The translations under genes and the position numbers were made by a program. This document shows, in pieces, positions 38,118 to 53,429 of a stretch of 64,000 nucleotides of DNA (position 1 is its first letter; the number at the start of each line of letters is the position of its first letter). This DNA is from Batillaria attramentaria (lineage: Eukaryota > Mollusca > Gastropoda > Batillariidae), in contig JACVVK020000015.1 in assembly GCA_018292915.2 (NCBI GenBank), positions 1,955,501-2,019,500 of the forward strand, given 5' to 3'. The notes under the pieces are model-generated. The model saw nothing but the letters and a program-made list of their open reading frames with translations. It did not search any database and had not been told where the DNA came from.

Positions 38118-38453
38118 ACCCTCCGCTCATCTAATGACAAGCTACTCAAGGTCCCTAAGATAAACCTGAAAACTTACGGTGAACGATGTTTCCGTTTTGC
38201 CGCCCCTACAGTCTGGAACTCTCTGCCTATGGGGCTGAGACAACAACCATCTTTATCAGCTTTTAGATCTGGACTGAAAACGCACCTTTTTCAACAGGCT
38301 TTCAACTGATGTGTCTTTGTATTGTGTGATGTGATTGACGTGTTTGTCTGTATAGTGTGAATGTGTATGAGTGATTTGTGTTAGCGCAATGAGTCACTGT
38401 ATCTGAGAAGTGCGCTATATAAATGAAATTTATTATTATTATTATTATTAATT
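38118..38453 (+). pseudogene. 5'-truncated non-LTR retrotransposon (LINE) end
   Basis: The frame 38118-38309 encodes LRSSNDKLLKVPKINLKTYG, then FRFAAPTVWNSLPMGLRQQ and LKTHLFQQAF before a stop. This is the extreme C-terminus typical of CR1/L2/Rex-type reverse transcriptase polyproteins. About 140 bp of 3' tail follows with GTGCGCTATATAAATGAAAT and an ATT repeat. Only the last ~60 codons survive, the usual outcome of aborted reverse transcription. It lies in the likely 3'UTR of MGST1 copy 1, on the opposite strand. Confidence 0.8.
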
Positions 38454-38705
38454 TCATAGAAAATAAAATGGTTTGGAATGATTGGATGAAAAATATTCAA
38501 ACAAAAGCAATAATGCATGCTCAGACACATGTAAATACATTTCACTTCTTTATACTTTTCTGGTACAGCTGCAGGAAGATTATGGAAGCACGTTGTAAAA
38601 CAATGTTTGTTACTTGGTTTGTAAACAATGCAAGCATCGGATTTTTTAATTTTGCAAGCGTCTGATGTTCACGTATGATGGCCAAGCTGCATGGCTGCCA
38701 CCATT

Positions 38706-41038
<2,333 letters not shown>

Positions 41039-41564
41039 CGTACTTCCGTACGCTCAGACGACTTTTCTTAGGTCTGTGAACGGGAGCTGCTGGGCCGAAA
41101 AGGAATGCTGCGATTGGCTTTTTACCCCTGTGCTAAAAGGTAAGAGCTCTCTCATTGGGTAGCCAAAGTACTTGTCGTCTGCCGCAGTGGAAATGTATCC
41201 CCGATTGCTCATGTGTAATAACGAATATAGCAACAACAACAACAACAAAAGTAGATTGCTCGTCTGCTGGTTAAGTGGCCGGTTTATCGGCTGATTTGGT
41301 CTTTGCCTAATTGTCTTGAATACAAGTAACGTTTTAATGATTAGAAACATTTTACTCTTCAGTCAACATGACTGATTCGGCAATGCACGTCAGTCGGAAA
41401 TCTGAGTACGGCGGCTGACAGACAGCAGTTTCAATGGGTTTTTCGTTGCTGTTGTTTTGTTTGTTTTTGTTTTGTTTTTTGTCTGTTTTTTTGTCTGACT
41501 TTACACAGGCCGGAAAAAAATCCAAACATACATGCATTAATTAATGTGTGCGTGAGAATGTGTG

Positions 41565-41641
41565 TGTGTAGCGCACTGAGTGTTCTATGAGCAGATTGTT
41601 AGCGCTTTATAAGACCTATTATTATCATTATTATTATTAAT
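41565..41641 (+). mobile_element. Retroelement 3' tail fragment
   Basis: GTAGCGCACTGAGTGTTCTA, then TTAGCGCTTTATAAGACC and an ATT repeat. It resembles the tail of the LINE fragment at 38395-38453. Only the tail is present. Confidence 0.5.
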
Positions 41642-42479
41642 TACATACACAAACACACCGTCGCACCGCGACCAGCCGTCACTGAATTAACTCAATTCAC
41701 GAGTCCTTCCCTGGTTGGTCCGGGATGGCGATATATAAGTTCACGGTCTAACTCGTAACTGTCTCGTTGTGATTCAGTTTTTTTGTGGTGGTTTTCTCTT
41801 TCTTTTGGGAAACGAAGTCAGTGTGGGTTGGTTTCGTGGTCGAGTCAGTGCAACTCAGTATTGATAACGGCTGGTTTGGCCCCGGGGTGGGTGGGTGGGT
41901 GTTTGGGGGTTTAACGTCCTTTTCCAGGCTGGTTTGGGAGTGCTGGGGGTACTCTAGTACTCCTTACTGGCGTAGTTGTTAGGCTGTGGGTGGTTCCAGA
42001 CCTTCAGCTGTCGTTCTGTGTTCCTTCTGGCACAGGTGGAGTCAGTGGGCCATTTGACAGTCTCACACTGTGAGTCGAGCGGTGGCCAATGGGGGGTGGG
42101 GGGGGGGGGGAGGGGGCGTGGCTAAGCGCATTTCACTGTGACTCTATGCAGCGTGGTTATGGAAAACCGCACAGGTCAGTCAACGTGCACTTTGGTTTTC
42201 AATGTGATTTGAGTATTTTGAGGTCCCTTTTATTCTCAGTGTCCTTCGGCCTTCATGAAAGTACTTGTCGGTGCTTGGTTAGGGTACTTAGAGAGGTGGT
42301 TGCCATATAGTGGGCAGAGGGTTAGTCCGTTGGAATGCTGCGTCGGTTGTGCTAACGTCAGTAGATCTTTGAGTCACCGGCTTTCGACAATCGGGAGGTA
42401 ACTGGTGTGTTCTATTTGTAGCATTATAAATACTGATGTAAGCTTCCAACACAAAGCTTTCCGAAGTGTAAAAAAAGAA

Positions 42480-43330
42480 AGTTTAGAACTCGCACTGGGC
42501 TGCGTACGTGTTTAGTTGGGGGGGGGGGGGGGAGCATTTGTATGTAAACTGATACAGAGGTTTGTTCACCATAATCATACTGCTGGCTCCCCAATAGATG
42601 GGTGTTCATGGGTCGGTGTGCCGGCGTTTCAGTTATGTACCGTAGGTGGGGGTCTAACTAGGTTATGCGTGTGGTTGGCCTCTGCAATAATGCATTGGTT
42701 ATGCGGCCGCCAAATCCATCAGTCGCGTGGTTATAGGTCACCTTTCGGCAACGTCTCTCTCTGCATCGGGAGGTAACCGTTTTACTGAGTCTGTTTTTGG
42801 CATTAACCGTTGCCTCCCTTTGACTGCAACCTCACTTCTCCACTGGCAGTCGGGGTTTTAGAACTCGCACTGGGCTGCTTGCCGGCATGTATAGTGCGGG
42901 CCCTGAGGGGGGGGGGGGGGAGGGGGGCGTATTTGTCTCAGTCGAAATACAGAGGTTTATTCACATATGGCTGGTTTCCCAGTACTGAGATTGGTGTGCA
43001 TGGATTGGTGTGCTGGGGTCGCAGTGAGGTAGGCGGCGGCGTGTGACTGCGCGGCCGGGTCCTGGAATTGCTGCGTCGGTTTTATTCTGTCGCAGTTTTT
43101 TGGGCATCACAGGCTGTTTGACCGCAACCCGAGGTCTCTTCTCCAGTATACGTTTGGAACTCGAACTGGCCTGCATGCATGTGTAGTTCCGGGAGGGGGG
43201 AGGGGGGTATCAAGGTATGAATACATATCGAGATTTGCCACGGTTTTCGCCGGCCGGCTTGGCTCAGTGGTTCCGTAGTAGTCAGTGGCCGGAATGCATG
43301 GGTCGGTGTGCTGTTTTATGTGCCACTGAA
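42480..43330 (+). repeat. Degenerate ~300-370 bp tandem repeat, three units
   Basis: Each unit starts with AGAACTCGCACTGGGCTG or a close match (near 42484, 42855 and 43155). It continues with a G-run, a block like ATACAGAGGTTT, and GCATGGGTCGGTGTGCTG or similar. Before the first two units is GGGAGGTAAC. The array lies 0.8-1.6 kb upstream of MGST1 copy 2. Confidence 0.7.
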
Positions 43331-44103
43331 GTGTGCCAGTGTTGTGCCGCCGCAGAAATCCGCTTAGGTATTATCCTTCCCACACCTACCCGGCCTCTGC
43401 TGTGGGGACAGGTTTTCGGATGTCCGTCTCACTGTTTGTCCCTTTTAGATAGACGCGGCAGTACCGAACTCTGTGGCCGCCGCGTAGCCTAAATTTCTGC
43501 ATTGTTTGTGCCCCCCCCCCACCCCCACCCCCTCTTTTTGTGGAGACTGAGTGAATGTGTGCCGGTACAACATGAATTTATATCCGGCCTCCTTAAACAT
43601 GAACTCCCGGCGTCAAGCAGTCAGTTACATATTTTGACCCCCTGCCTGCGACCGATAACCGATAAGCTATCCGGAGTCGTCGGCGTCCCGTCCAGCAGGC
43701 AAGTGGGCCATCGCAGTTAGCTGACTTCGCCGCCGGTGGACAAATATCTCAGCTAGTCCTGAGTGTGTTTGACGGATACATGCATGAGCAAGTTCATGTT
43801 GTGTCAGCACTACCGGACTGCCTAATCAGTTGCCGGCCAAGGTGTGTGAGTGTGCATCTGTGGTACAGTCAGGGTCTTCAGTCGTGTCGTCGGTGCTGTC
43901 ACACGGTGAACTGCCGAGCCACTTGAAACCCGCCTACACTGAATCATACTTTCTTCGTAGATGCACCTCCTTTCAGTGGTGGTGTGTGAAAGGTATCAGC
44001 TAGTCAGAGTCATCCGTCTTGTAGTGAAAGTCAATAACGCCAAAAGGTTACACTGACCGCGGCCCCATCAGTGAAAAAAAAAAAAAAAAAACCTTGAAAA
44101 ATC

Positions 44104-44416
44104 ATGGCTGGTGAATCTGCTCTTTCGTTGGACAACCCTGTATTCCGAGCCTTCGTCACCTACGCCACTGTGGTGGTGGTGAAGACGATGTTGATGAGTG
44201 TTGTCACCGCTTTTCATCGTTTCAAGAACATGGTAAGTGCAGTGTATAGTCAATCTCAGGTCTGCGATTGATTACAAAAGTCGGTCTATGTTAATCTGCT
44301 ACACTCGTGTTTAATTGCGACCGTTCCGCCATGAGTCAGTTTACAAGTTCTCTTCACTAAATGCTAATTGTTGATATTTCAAGTCCTATCAGTCACTGGC
44401 AAGAGTTAACTAATTC

Positions 44417-44450
<34 letters not shown>

Positions 44451-44647
44451 AGGGTTTGCATTGTCGGTAGTTCGTCAGTATCGAACTGTAATCAAACTAT
44501 GATTCAGTTGTCGGTCAAGCGGCCCAGAAGGTTGTTTTTCCTATTGTTTTCGGAAGTGCCGTGTTTATTTTTGTGTGTGCTCAGTCAAAGATTGTCAGTG
44601 AGTATGAACAAGCGTCGCCGCAGGAGAGCACGATAAACATAACAGCC

Positions 44648-44704
<57 letters not shown>

Positions 44705-44942
44705 GCTCTGGACTGCCGACAGGCTTTTGCCAACCCCGAAGACTCAGCTGGCTTTAAGGACAAGGAGGGCGGACGACTGAGACCTGTGAGCAATGACATG
44801 GTTGAAAGAGTACGCAGGTAACTTGAGTTTGGAATATCTCAGTCCCATTCAGTCCTGACTTGATTCGATAATTCTTTAATATCAGTCAACGAAGGGGCAA
44901 TGCGTTTTCGGTGGAACTGGCGCCGAGACACACACACACATG

Positions 44943-44984
<42 letters not shown>

Positions 44985-47546
44985 AAGGCGTAAATGCATC
45001 ACAGACGGAAAAATCAGTCAACCAGTGGCCGGACTGATGTTTTGTCAGTCGCTGGTTGGTTGCTGGCTGTCTGGTCCTCAACGTCGTTTCGCTGGTCACA
45101 GTTGATCGGTGTTTGGCCGTGTAGTCTGCATCGGGTTGGTCGTGGCATCAGTGGTACCAACCGTATTTCAAAACATGTCGCCGGGTCCAGACGTCAGTCG
45201 GCCGGGACCGAAGTTAGTCCTAATGGTTTTCTGAATGACGCACTGAACCTAGAGTGGACTATTGCAATGTGAAAATTTGTTTGAAAGTTCGACCAACAAC
45301 TGACAAAACTTTGATATGACTCCGCAGGTTACGAATAACTCAAGTTGACTTCGGGTCAGTCAGCCCGAACTGCACAGTCACCGTGACTGAGTCAGTCACC
45401 CTGTCATAAAATACCGTATGTGCACAGTTCGCCTGTCGGTGGGAACTCATTAAAAAACGGATAGATATGCATGCACCTGTCCTTTGCTGAGAGTGAGCAC
45501 AAACAGTGATACGCCGCCTTCAGTTGCTCCTTGTACTGCATCTTGGAGTTAGTCAGTGCGAGTGTACTTTTTCCTCAAGCTGCCGGCGACGGTATATCTA
45601 TGCGGCCGTGGCCGGTAATAGGTGCTCTGACGTTAGCATTACGGCACACTTTGTTTACACGCTCCAGCATGTTCAAGGCCGGGTGCACGGTGTACTTGAA
45701 ACACTGAATGATACAGCAAAAGAAGTAAGGCATGTGTAGCGACACTGATATGGGCTTCCGAAGCGTAGTAGTCCGGCCGTGTCAACCGCTCAAGGCTGAC
45801 TGGTCCCGGCCGGCTCAGCCGGTCCGTGACTGAAGTACCATTGATTGCCGAATGAGTAGTGTTTGACTGATTAAAGTCAGTGTTTGCATGTTTCATTCGG
45901 TCATGTGAAAACATTGTTAAAAATACACCCGCCTTGCAAACCGATTGCCGGATGTGCCACAACCGGAGAACTTGACTATATACATTCAAATAAAAGCGAC
46001 ATAAAAGGGACAGAAACCATTTAACTTTCACAAAGGACGGCACGGGTCAACGTTTCGGCTTTCGCCTTCCTCAGGACACTGACACTGATTTGAGGCCGAA
46101 GGCGAAAGCGTTGACCCGTGCCGTCCCTTGTGAAAGTTAAGTGGTTTCTGTCCCTTTCATGTCCCTTTTATTTGCTTGTAACCACTTCGCAGTCATTACC
46201 GTTTCCTTTTCTATATACATTCAATTTCATAGCTCTGTGACCACAACAGCCGGACGTGTACTGCGTGCGTGTTCAAGACGGGTATTACTTTAAGGGAGGC
46301 AACTACCACAAGCATACCGCGCTTGTCTACCGTTGTACTTACGTGCGCAAAGCCGTAGAAGTGATCGTAATTCATCACAATTTAAACAAAGTACAGTGAA
46401 GCATGTGTTAAATAATTTACACGACAAAATTTACTTTAAAACGTTTAGTAAGTCTACTTAATAAAATGATTTTTAAACTTTTAAAACAAAAATTATTACT
46501 GCTAATTCTAAATGTATTCCTGTAGCCCCATTTTGTTTATACTTTGAGGTTTGATTGGGGTGAATGTTCCGCTTACTATTACTAAGATCATACTTTTAGG
46601 GATCATTTCTAAAGGTTGTTCTGCCGAGACGTCAGGTAAAACTGACAGGACCGCAAACCGCGAGGACGAGATGCAGCCTCCCCTTCTGAGCGCGAAGCGG
46701 GTGCGGCTGACCGCTGGCTCTAGTGGTCAACCAGCGTCATTGATGAACGTTCCTCTCCTCCCTGCGTGGGGAGACGGAGGAAGGGGTGGCATTCTGAGCG
46801 GTTACGGTCTTCTCAAACAAATCAATGAATGAGTAGTCCAGAAGATGGATGACACAGTTTGATGGGTAGCTTACCGCCAAACTTTATAAAAACAAAATTC
46901 ATATTGTAAAAGTTCACTTACGTTAAGTGCGTCATTGAGGCCTGACAATTGATATTGCCAGTGTAGGGGCAAATGCAATTACGGTGTATATGAAAAATTC
47001 AGCTGTCCAGAATGTAGCGGCATGCAGAATTTCAGCAGTCGAATCAGTCCAGCTGACGTAATATCAATGTTAAGGTCGTTTGTACATGGCTACATGCACT
47101 AGCATCTATGACTGATTTTTCACAAATTGGCGGTAGAGTGGTTTTCACATCAGCAATGGCCAGACTGAGATATATCATACAACTTTCCGGCACCGTGTCA
47201 GTGTCACGGTGTGTGTGACGGTGTGTGTGTGTGTGTGTGTATGTGCGTGCTCTCAGTGCATTAATCATGGCTGATTGTATTCAATTTCTCTTTCAGGTGT
47301 CACCTGAATGACCTTGAAAATGTCATTCCTTTTGTGCTGATTGGTCTGCTGTACGTGACGACCTCGCCAAACCTCTCCACCGCTGTGCTGCACTTCCGGC
47401 TGTTCGCAGGAGCGCGGCTGTTCCATTCAGTGGCGTACCTCCTGCCCTTGCCCCAGCCATCACGCGCTCTCGGGTTCTTTATTGGTTACTTTTCGACATT
47501 TTCCATGGCGTATTCCATTTTCAGCAAAATCGGACTGGCGCTGTAG
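44104..47546 (+). CDS. MGST1: Microsomal glutathione S-transferase 1, copy 2
   Basis: Same enzyme family and gene structure as copy 1. Exons are 44104-44232, 44723-44817 and 47297-47546, phases 0 and 2, 157 residues. It shares with copy 1 the stretch ATVVVVKTMLMS in helix 1, ERVRR|CHLNDLENV across the exon 2-3 junction, and IGLLYVTT. C-terminal signatures are FAGARLFHSVAYL and PLPQPSRALGFF. NPED is followed by Ser, and the Cys before HLNDLEN is retained. Copy 1 is the closest relative by eye, suggesting an inverted duplication. Exon 2 is preceded by a GT array ending 20 bases before the exon. A candidate ATTAAA poly(A) signal is at 47906. Confidence 0.95.
44646..44702 (+). repeat. (GT)n array just upstream of MGST1 copy 2 exon 2
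   Basis: About 27 GT units end 20 bases before the AG|GCTTTTGCC splice acceptor. No strong polypyrimidine tract separates them. Confidence 0.95.
44928..44982 (+). repeat. (CA)n microsatellite in MGST1 copy 2 intron 2
   Basis: CA array with a TGGCAC interruption, 110 bp after exon 2. Confidence 0.95.
45986..46174. repeat. Foldback (palindromic) repeat
   Basis: Left arm about 45986-46074 and right arm about 46078-46174. Arms pair through GACGGCACGGGTCAACG and CGTTGACCCGTGCCGTCC, and through GGGACAGAAACCA and TGGTTTCTGTCCC. The middle carries GTTTCGGCTTTCGCCTTCCT and CAGGACAC. Intron 2 of MGST1 copy 2. Confidence 0.8.
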
Positions 47547-48303
47547 ATTTTTTCCTGTCTTGGATGACCTTGATTCAGTCGCCGGCTCGGGTACTGCCCG
47601 TGCCTCCGCAGCCGGTTGAAATAATACCACATGTATTAGCCATGAAAACAATAACCAGAGAACTTGAAAGAAGTCAACGCCATTACTGCCTTGCGTGAAG
47701 TTCATTCTTCTTTATTTTGCATAGTGAACACCGGATACATTTTCTTTTTTAAACATCTAAACTGCTCCTTTAATTACAGTCTATCGAACTTGAATTCCAG
47801 TTATCTATTTCATAAGACTATTCAGTGTAACACGTTATCGGCCGCTGTTACCATGTACGTGTAATTTTGTTTTGTGCTGTTTTGTTTACCTTGTGGGCAC
47901 ACAATATTAAAATTAATGTCTGACCCCGTTATGTGTATGTTGGCTTCGATTCCTGATTATATCACGGAAATTTCAAGCGTGTGAGTGGGTGACTGTTGAA
48001 ATTTGTCATGTCAACTTTGCAATTCGCTGCCAGCTCGCCGGCTGCACACACCAAATTTGTACATGCTGCAACCTTCCGAAAACTGCATAGACAGTGAAGG
48101 TTCTTGCTCGTGAGCTGGCCTGTTGACGCAGGAAGCATTAATTTCAAGTTAAAGAGTCAGCGATCCTCAGTTTCATGAGTGCCAAAACTCACATGGACTG
48201 AACGAGTTCGGCGGGTCACTGGTCAGGTGCAGAAATGAAGTGGACGACGGACCTTACAAGAAACGGCATTCCAGTCACCGACTTTGATGGCCTTTTACTG
48301 TTC

Positions 48304-48575
48304 TAGGCCCGCATGTAAAAGTCGAGGTTAGGGTTTTTAGCCCTGGGTTAAAAGTGTAACCTCGAACTAAACTAGTTCTAGGGTTAAATTCTCTGTTGTT
48401 ATTTTGTTTAACCAGGAAGCGAGCCCATTCCATCATGGTGCCTAAGCCGTTATACAAGGATTTCAGTGTTCTACCTTTCTTCGCTTCCTTTTTATTTACA
48501 TTTGTTTTTGTCCTAGCCTAGGTTAGGCTTGCAGCCGTGCGTTAAATTAACCTCGAGTTTTACATACGAGCCCTG
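48304..48575 (-). mobile_element. MITE family 1, copy B
   Basis: Reverse orientation relative to copies A and C, with ends GGCCCGCATGTAAAAGTCGA and TTTTACATACGAGCCCTG. It lies between the tail-to-tail MGST1 copies 2 and 3. TTTATT at 48491-48496 inside it reads AATAAA for copy 3, and another is just outside at 48587. Confidence 0.75.
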
Positions 48576-48960
48576 TTCTGTTCTGTTTTATTGAAATGCC
48601 ACGCTATCTAAACTGTGACTTTCTTTTCAGTTCTACCTTCCCCACCCCCATCCTGAGGTAGCTTTTCAACATGTTAGTAGTAGCGCGGCCCTTCCCGATA
48701 ATAAAGTATGAACAACTTGATATTACATACTCACATTTGTTGGAACAGGACTGTCTGATTGCAGACACCAAGCAGGAGAGGCAGAAAGTGCATAACTAAC
48801 AAAGCACAGGTTCTGGAACCCCCAACCCCCATCCACCACTTAAAAGTCAGATAGCACTATGATAACGTGAGAGAGATAATGTATATAATATAGAAAACCA
48901 TACAATTCCATCACTAATCAAAGTACCTAAGTGATAAGTAAAATCTGAACACTCAAGTAG

Positions 48961-51292
48961 TTACACATATTTGTACATTCTGGCAAACAAAAAGGCCGTC
49001 ATGGCGGCAGTGGCTCCCCAGCCAACAAAAAAGCAGCTCGCCCGAGCAGGCTGCGGAAGCGGAACTAGGTAGGAAATGGTGTGGAGTATGCGCGATGCAG
49101 CGAACACCCGGAAGATCATCAGGGCCTTGTCATAGTCCGGCTCGGCGCTGACGTAGAGAAGGCCGATCAGGGTGAAGGGCACCACGTTTTCAAGGTCGTT
49201 TAGGTGGCATCTGCAAGAGATTGTTTTTAATTTTAAAAAAGGAAGGAAGCATTGAGCACTGAAAGCTCCGTCATTTAACAAACCATCGCTTTGACGTGAT
49301 TTTAAGAACTACTTGAAAAAAAGAGTTGAATAGAAGGCCCTACTTTGGATCTTTCCAGGACATGTAACTGTCGTGTGCTGTTTGTTTGTTTGTTTGTTTT
49401 CGGGGGTTGTTTGTTCGTCTGTTTCTTTGTGAGGAACTGTTTGGGTTTCACGTGCGATCAAAACCTTGCCCCTGGTATCAACCTGGTTGTTTGCATACGG
49501 GTACTTGCACGTGATCTGGATCTAAATCACTACGTCGACAAGACTCCAATTGAGTCTGGTGTATAAAGTATTGAAAGATTTCTATTCCACTCACCTACGA
49601 ATTCGCTCAACAGTTGAATCCGTCGTGTTGACGGCCACTCCAGGGGCAAAGAACTTGGTGTCCTCTGGGTTACCGTACACCTGAAACAGTCAAGTCATTG
49701 GTTGTGTTTCCACTTCCCAGATGAAGGGGACTTCAAATCCGACATTGGACATTGGCCATAGGCCTAGGTCAATTCATTTTCGACTGAAATGTCTGATTAT
49801 TTTATAGGCGGACATAATTACTTATCGTTTTTGCGTCTATTCAGGACAAATCAGTATCCTATACTTTTTCAGTCTGCCAGAACATATGTCCTATAATCGT
49901 TCCAACGGACGTGAATCCGCCCTTGGAGGGGGGTGGGGGAGCCGGGATAGCCGAATGGTAGAGCGTTGGACTTTCAATGCTCGGGTCGTGAGTTCGAATG
50001 CCGACCGAGGCTAACTATTGTGCTGGCCTTCTTCTCGTTGCCCCGTCTTTGATATCACCCATACGTGGTTGAAAGGGGCGTTAAACTCCCAAACACCCAC
50101 CCACCTACCCCTTGAAGGTGACTATCTTCTTTTTTTCTGTTCTTGGTATATATAAACTATACAATGACAAAGGCAAGAATACCGTGCATGCATTATAAAC
50201 ATACATGAATTAACCTGACATTTGAGAAGAGTCATGCGCCACAGTCATAGGCCATGGAGGCAAACAGGAACCAGGCGCACATACCTAAGAAAAATACTGG
50301 ACATGTGTGGGAGGATTGAGGACAGCAAGCTTGTGCACACCGTAACAATAAATACAATAAATAAATGTATATATGTACCCTGTAGAATAACATCTATATC
50401 TAAGGAACTATGGTGACTATCTTAATGCAGCCAAGAGTACCGAGGTGTACCCGGACCTCAGTGATGTACCAATGTAACTCTTAAAACTTGACTCAGTGGT
50501 GAAGTTTTCAAGGCTCGACAAAGATGATTCCGGGGCACTTAAGCGCCGGTAAAAATTTTGTTTTGCTTGGCTCGTGAAATAAAGAATGGCGCGCATGTGG
50601 TAGCTTCAGAAGTTGAAACACTGGCAAGTTTAAACCCCTTGGATACACATGAACAAGAAAACATCATCGCCCAAGCAAAAAGGGACCCAAGGTCACTTAT
50701 TTCTTAGACAGGTCCGAAAGCTGTCCAAAACTCAAGTTTTGCCGTGACAACGTGCAACATGGGTAATCACCGCAGGTGTATGTACACTTGACTAATTATT
50801 CTGTCACAGTGTACCCACAAATCGATTGTCAGTGCGCACGGCGTTAGCAGGCGTAACGAGAGTATGTGCTTTGTATTCTTGTCGTAGGTAACCTCGCATA
50901 TCTGTTTGCATTACTGAGTTCAGCAAGCCGGATGGCATTTCGAGTTATGTAATGACGTGACTTGTAGTTTTTAAGCCGGCCGGAGTTCAAAATGTCGCCG
51001 AAAACCTTTCGGGCGTATATATACGGGTCACTGATCTCAGCGGTGAACGGCTCAGTGTACACTTTGCACAACAAACACTCCGGTGCCACATGTTTGACAA
51101 AATTAATGCCGGTATTCTCCAAAGGTAGTCGGGGAACACTGACACGCTATCTCACTGACTCCGGCGGTATAACTGAGCTGCAGGGCGACAACGGGGTAGG
51201 CCGGGGGTGGACGGCATTGACATGCAAACCGGCCTTCTCCACACACACACACACACACACACCGGCCGTCACTGTGAAACACTGGGACACCG

Positions 51293-51333
<41 letters not shown>

Positions 51334-51831
51334 GTGCACACACACACACACACACACACACACACCGTCAGTGCACATACACATACACACACACACACAC
51401 AGGGCGATAAACTGATCCGGCCGTGAGTGCTGACTTGAGACCGCGACTGAGCTGCCGCGGCCAAGGACCTAGCTAGTGTAGTGCTTCTTTAGTCTCTGAC
51501 ATTTTGCCCAGATGTATTCAAGATGTATTCAAGCACCGAAGAGCGGCATGCTGACACGATCAAATGGCTGACGGGGAACTTGGAACATTGACGCCACTGA
51601 ATGGCAAATCGTGCCAGCATAGCCTCACTACATCGATACGCGACTGACACCGGCAACTCAGTGCACAACTGACAACACCTCTAGGACAATGATGCACGAA
51701 CCTACCTTATGCCGGATTCTGGCCTGTGATGTCAAAGGACCCATGATGAGTGTCTTGGCCAGCACAATCCCCGAGTAGAAAGCGAAGTTGGTGAAGGTGT
51801 CATTGTCGAAACTCAGCACTGTGTACGACAT
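48961..51831 (-). CDS. MGST1: Microsomal glutathione S-transferase 1, copy 3 (diverged)
   Basis: Minus-strand exons 51706-51831, 49595-49680 and 48961-49210, phases 0 and 2, 153 residues. I chose the second of two in-frame ATGs (51831) because MSYTVLSFDND aligns with the starts of copies 1 and 2. The ATG 45 bases upstream would add 15 residues. Signatures are YGNPED, ERIRR, CHLNDLENV, RILHTISYL and PLPQPARASCFF. Exon 2 is three codons shorter and differs strongly from the other copies (NPED followed by Thr). The C-terminus FLFARMYKYV is also distinct, so this is the older paralogue. Confidence 0.94.
49938..50092 (+). mobile_element. tRNA-derived SINE, copy C
   Basis: A-box-like region GATAGCCGAATGGTAGAGCG, B-box-like GAGTTCGAATGCC, and tail TCGTTGCCCCGTCTTTGATA ending at GGGGCGTTAAAC. 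It lies within the 2.0-kb intron 1 of MGST1 copy 3. Confidence 0.78.
51239..51402 (+). repeat. (CA)n compound microsatellite
   Basis: CA runs interrupted by CCGGCCGTCACTG, CCGTGCA and CCGTCAGTG words. Intron 1 of MGST1 copy 3, where the transcript reads UG repeats. Confidence 0.95.
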
Positions 51832-52981
51832 GACGATGATGTTCAGGTGTTCAGCTGCGCTCCCGAGTCGCGACAACTGAAATCGTTTAGCTTCTAAAGT
51901 TCTGCTGCAGTCAGGACTTATGATAAGGCGTGCAGACGCTCAAAGTTGGCTAGAGAAAAGGTATGGTGTGGTTTTGCCAGCAGCAGTCTCACAGTTCCGT
52001 TAGTCGAATTCTGTTGAGACTCAGCCGAGAGAGCCGTTTTGCACACCGTCAGTGTCAGCGTTTGAGTGCGTAACGATCGACTGACGGCCGGGCCTCGAGT
52101 GTGCTCTCCGCGGCAAAGCGGCAATGGAAGCAGAACAGGATTATGTCAGTACATGTACCATAGTACCTGTTTGTAGGACAGGTGAAGGTTAGGCCGGGTA
52201 GGCAAAATAGTGTCCCGCGAAATTGTGTCAGTGGCCCAAATACATGTTCTGAACGGTGTGTTTCAAGAACAGGTGCCCTGATTTTTGTCCCCTGTTTGGA
52301 ACGAAGGGGGTTTGACTGCGTGTGATGCCGGCATGGGTCCCGTCCCCCGCCCCCGTCCCCTGTTTTATCCCTGTCCCCTGTTTCATATGCACGCATACCC
52401 CGGCGGCCGCACAAGTTGATCGGTCAGTATCAGTTTGACTGAAACCTCAGTTTCAGCATGTAGAGAACTGGAACATGTTTATGTCTGTCTATCAATCAGG
52501 CTATGGTTATCATCGGCTAGAAATGAACACTATCAAATTTCTGTTCTCACTAACACTGATTTACAGGAAAGAGCTCGGTCCTACTACTGACTGACGTCTT
52601 TCTGTTCTTCCGGGAGTGTCACAGTTTTAGTTAGTTTCGGTCACAAGAAATTTCTTCTACGCAGATAATAAAGCATTACTTGAACGCACCGGCTGGTAGT
52701 GAGTGGCCAGACACTGATGGCCTGTTAAATAAGCCGGCTAAACTGTTGCCTGCTCAGTTCTTGCCGTGCACAACTGCTCTCATATTGCCAGTCAGCGGGT
52801 GTTAATTACTACTGAGTATCTTTTCTACCAGACACTCAGTGCCAGGTGCCAGCTGTTAGCGATAAGCAGCACTCAATTGGTTTTTAAAAAAAGGTACCAT
52901 GGCCATATGCCATTATGGTAAGCGTTTCCGTTACCGCAACTCCTAAGACTCAGTGATGCGACTCTGTGTGTGTGTGTGTCA

Positions 52982-53014
<33 letters not shown>

Positions 53015-53393
53015 TTCTCATTATTATTCATTGAAACTGAATAATGTTACCAGAACGCCCATTGTCTGATCCACTTTTCCCCCACTGTACACAAAGTAAA
53101 TGATCATATGAGTCAGTTCTCAAGGACACCTTGACCAACCGGTACTCCGCTATATCGTAGTTAAAATTTAGACAGGTACAACTGACTGTGGCCGGTTTTG
53201 TATCTCCACTGCGCCAGGGCTCCTAGCTTTACTTGGTGGCCGGCGGCGGCCTCTTTTTTCACGCATCGATGCTTGCACTTCAGCACTGTTGACATTCCGT
53301 TCAGCAGTAATACTGAAACGACCGACCAAGACACGCTGCGTTTACTGAGTTCGTAACACGGAAACGTTTTTTGTTTTTTTTTTCCATCTACAG

Positions 53394-53429
<36 letters not shown>

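Larger units (their letters stand above)
41039..44103. other. Head-to-head intergenic region of MGST1 copies 1 and 2
   Basis: About 3.1 kb between two divergent start codons. It holds a LINE/SINE 3' tail (41565-41641), a fragment of the SINE tail (GGGTTTAACGTCCTTTTCCA near 41908), and a degenerate tandem repeat (42480-43330). No TATA box is placed convincingly. Promoters of both genes should lie here. Confidence 0.6.

Noticed and set aside
46551..46832. 93-residue frame in MGST1 copy 2 intron 2
   Set aside because: GC-rich second half looks somewhat coding, but I recognise no family and it has no linked exons; possibly a repeat fragment.
51829..51876. Upstream ATG for MGST1 copy 3
   Set aside because: It would add 15 residues absent from the family; the inner ATG aligns with the starts of the other two copies.
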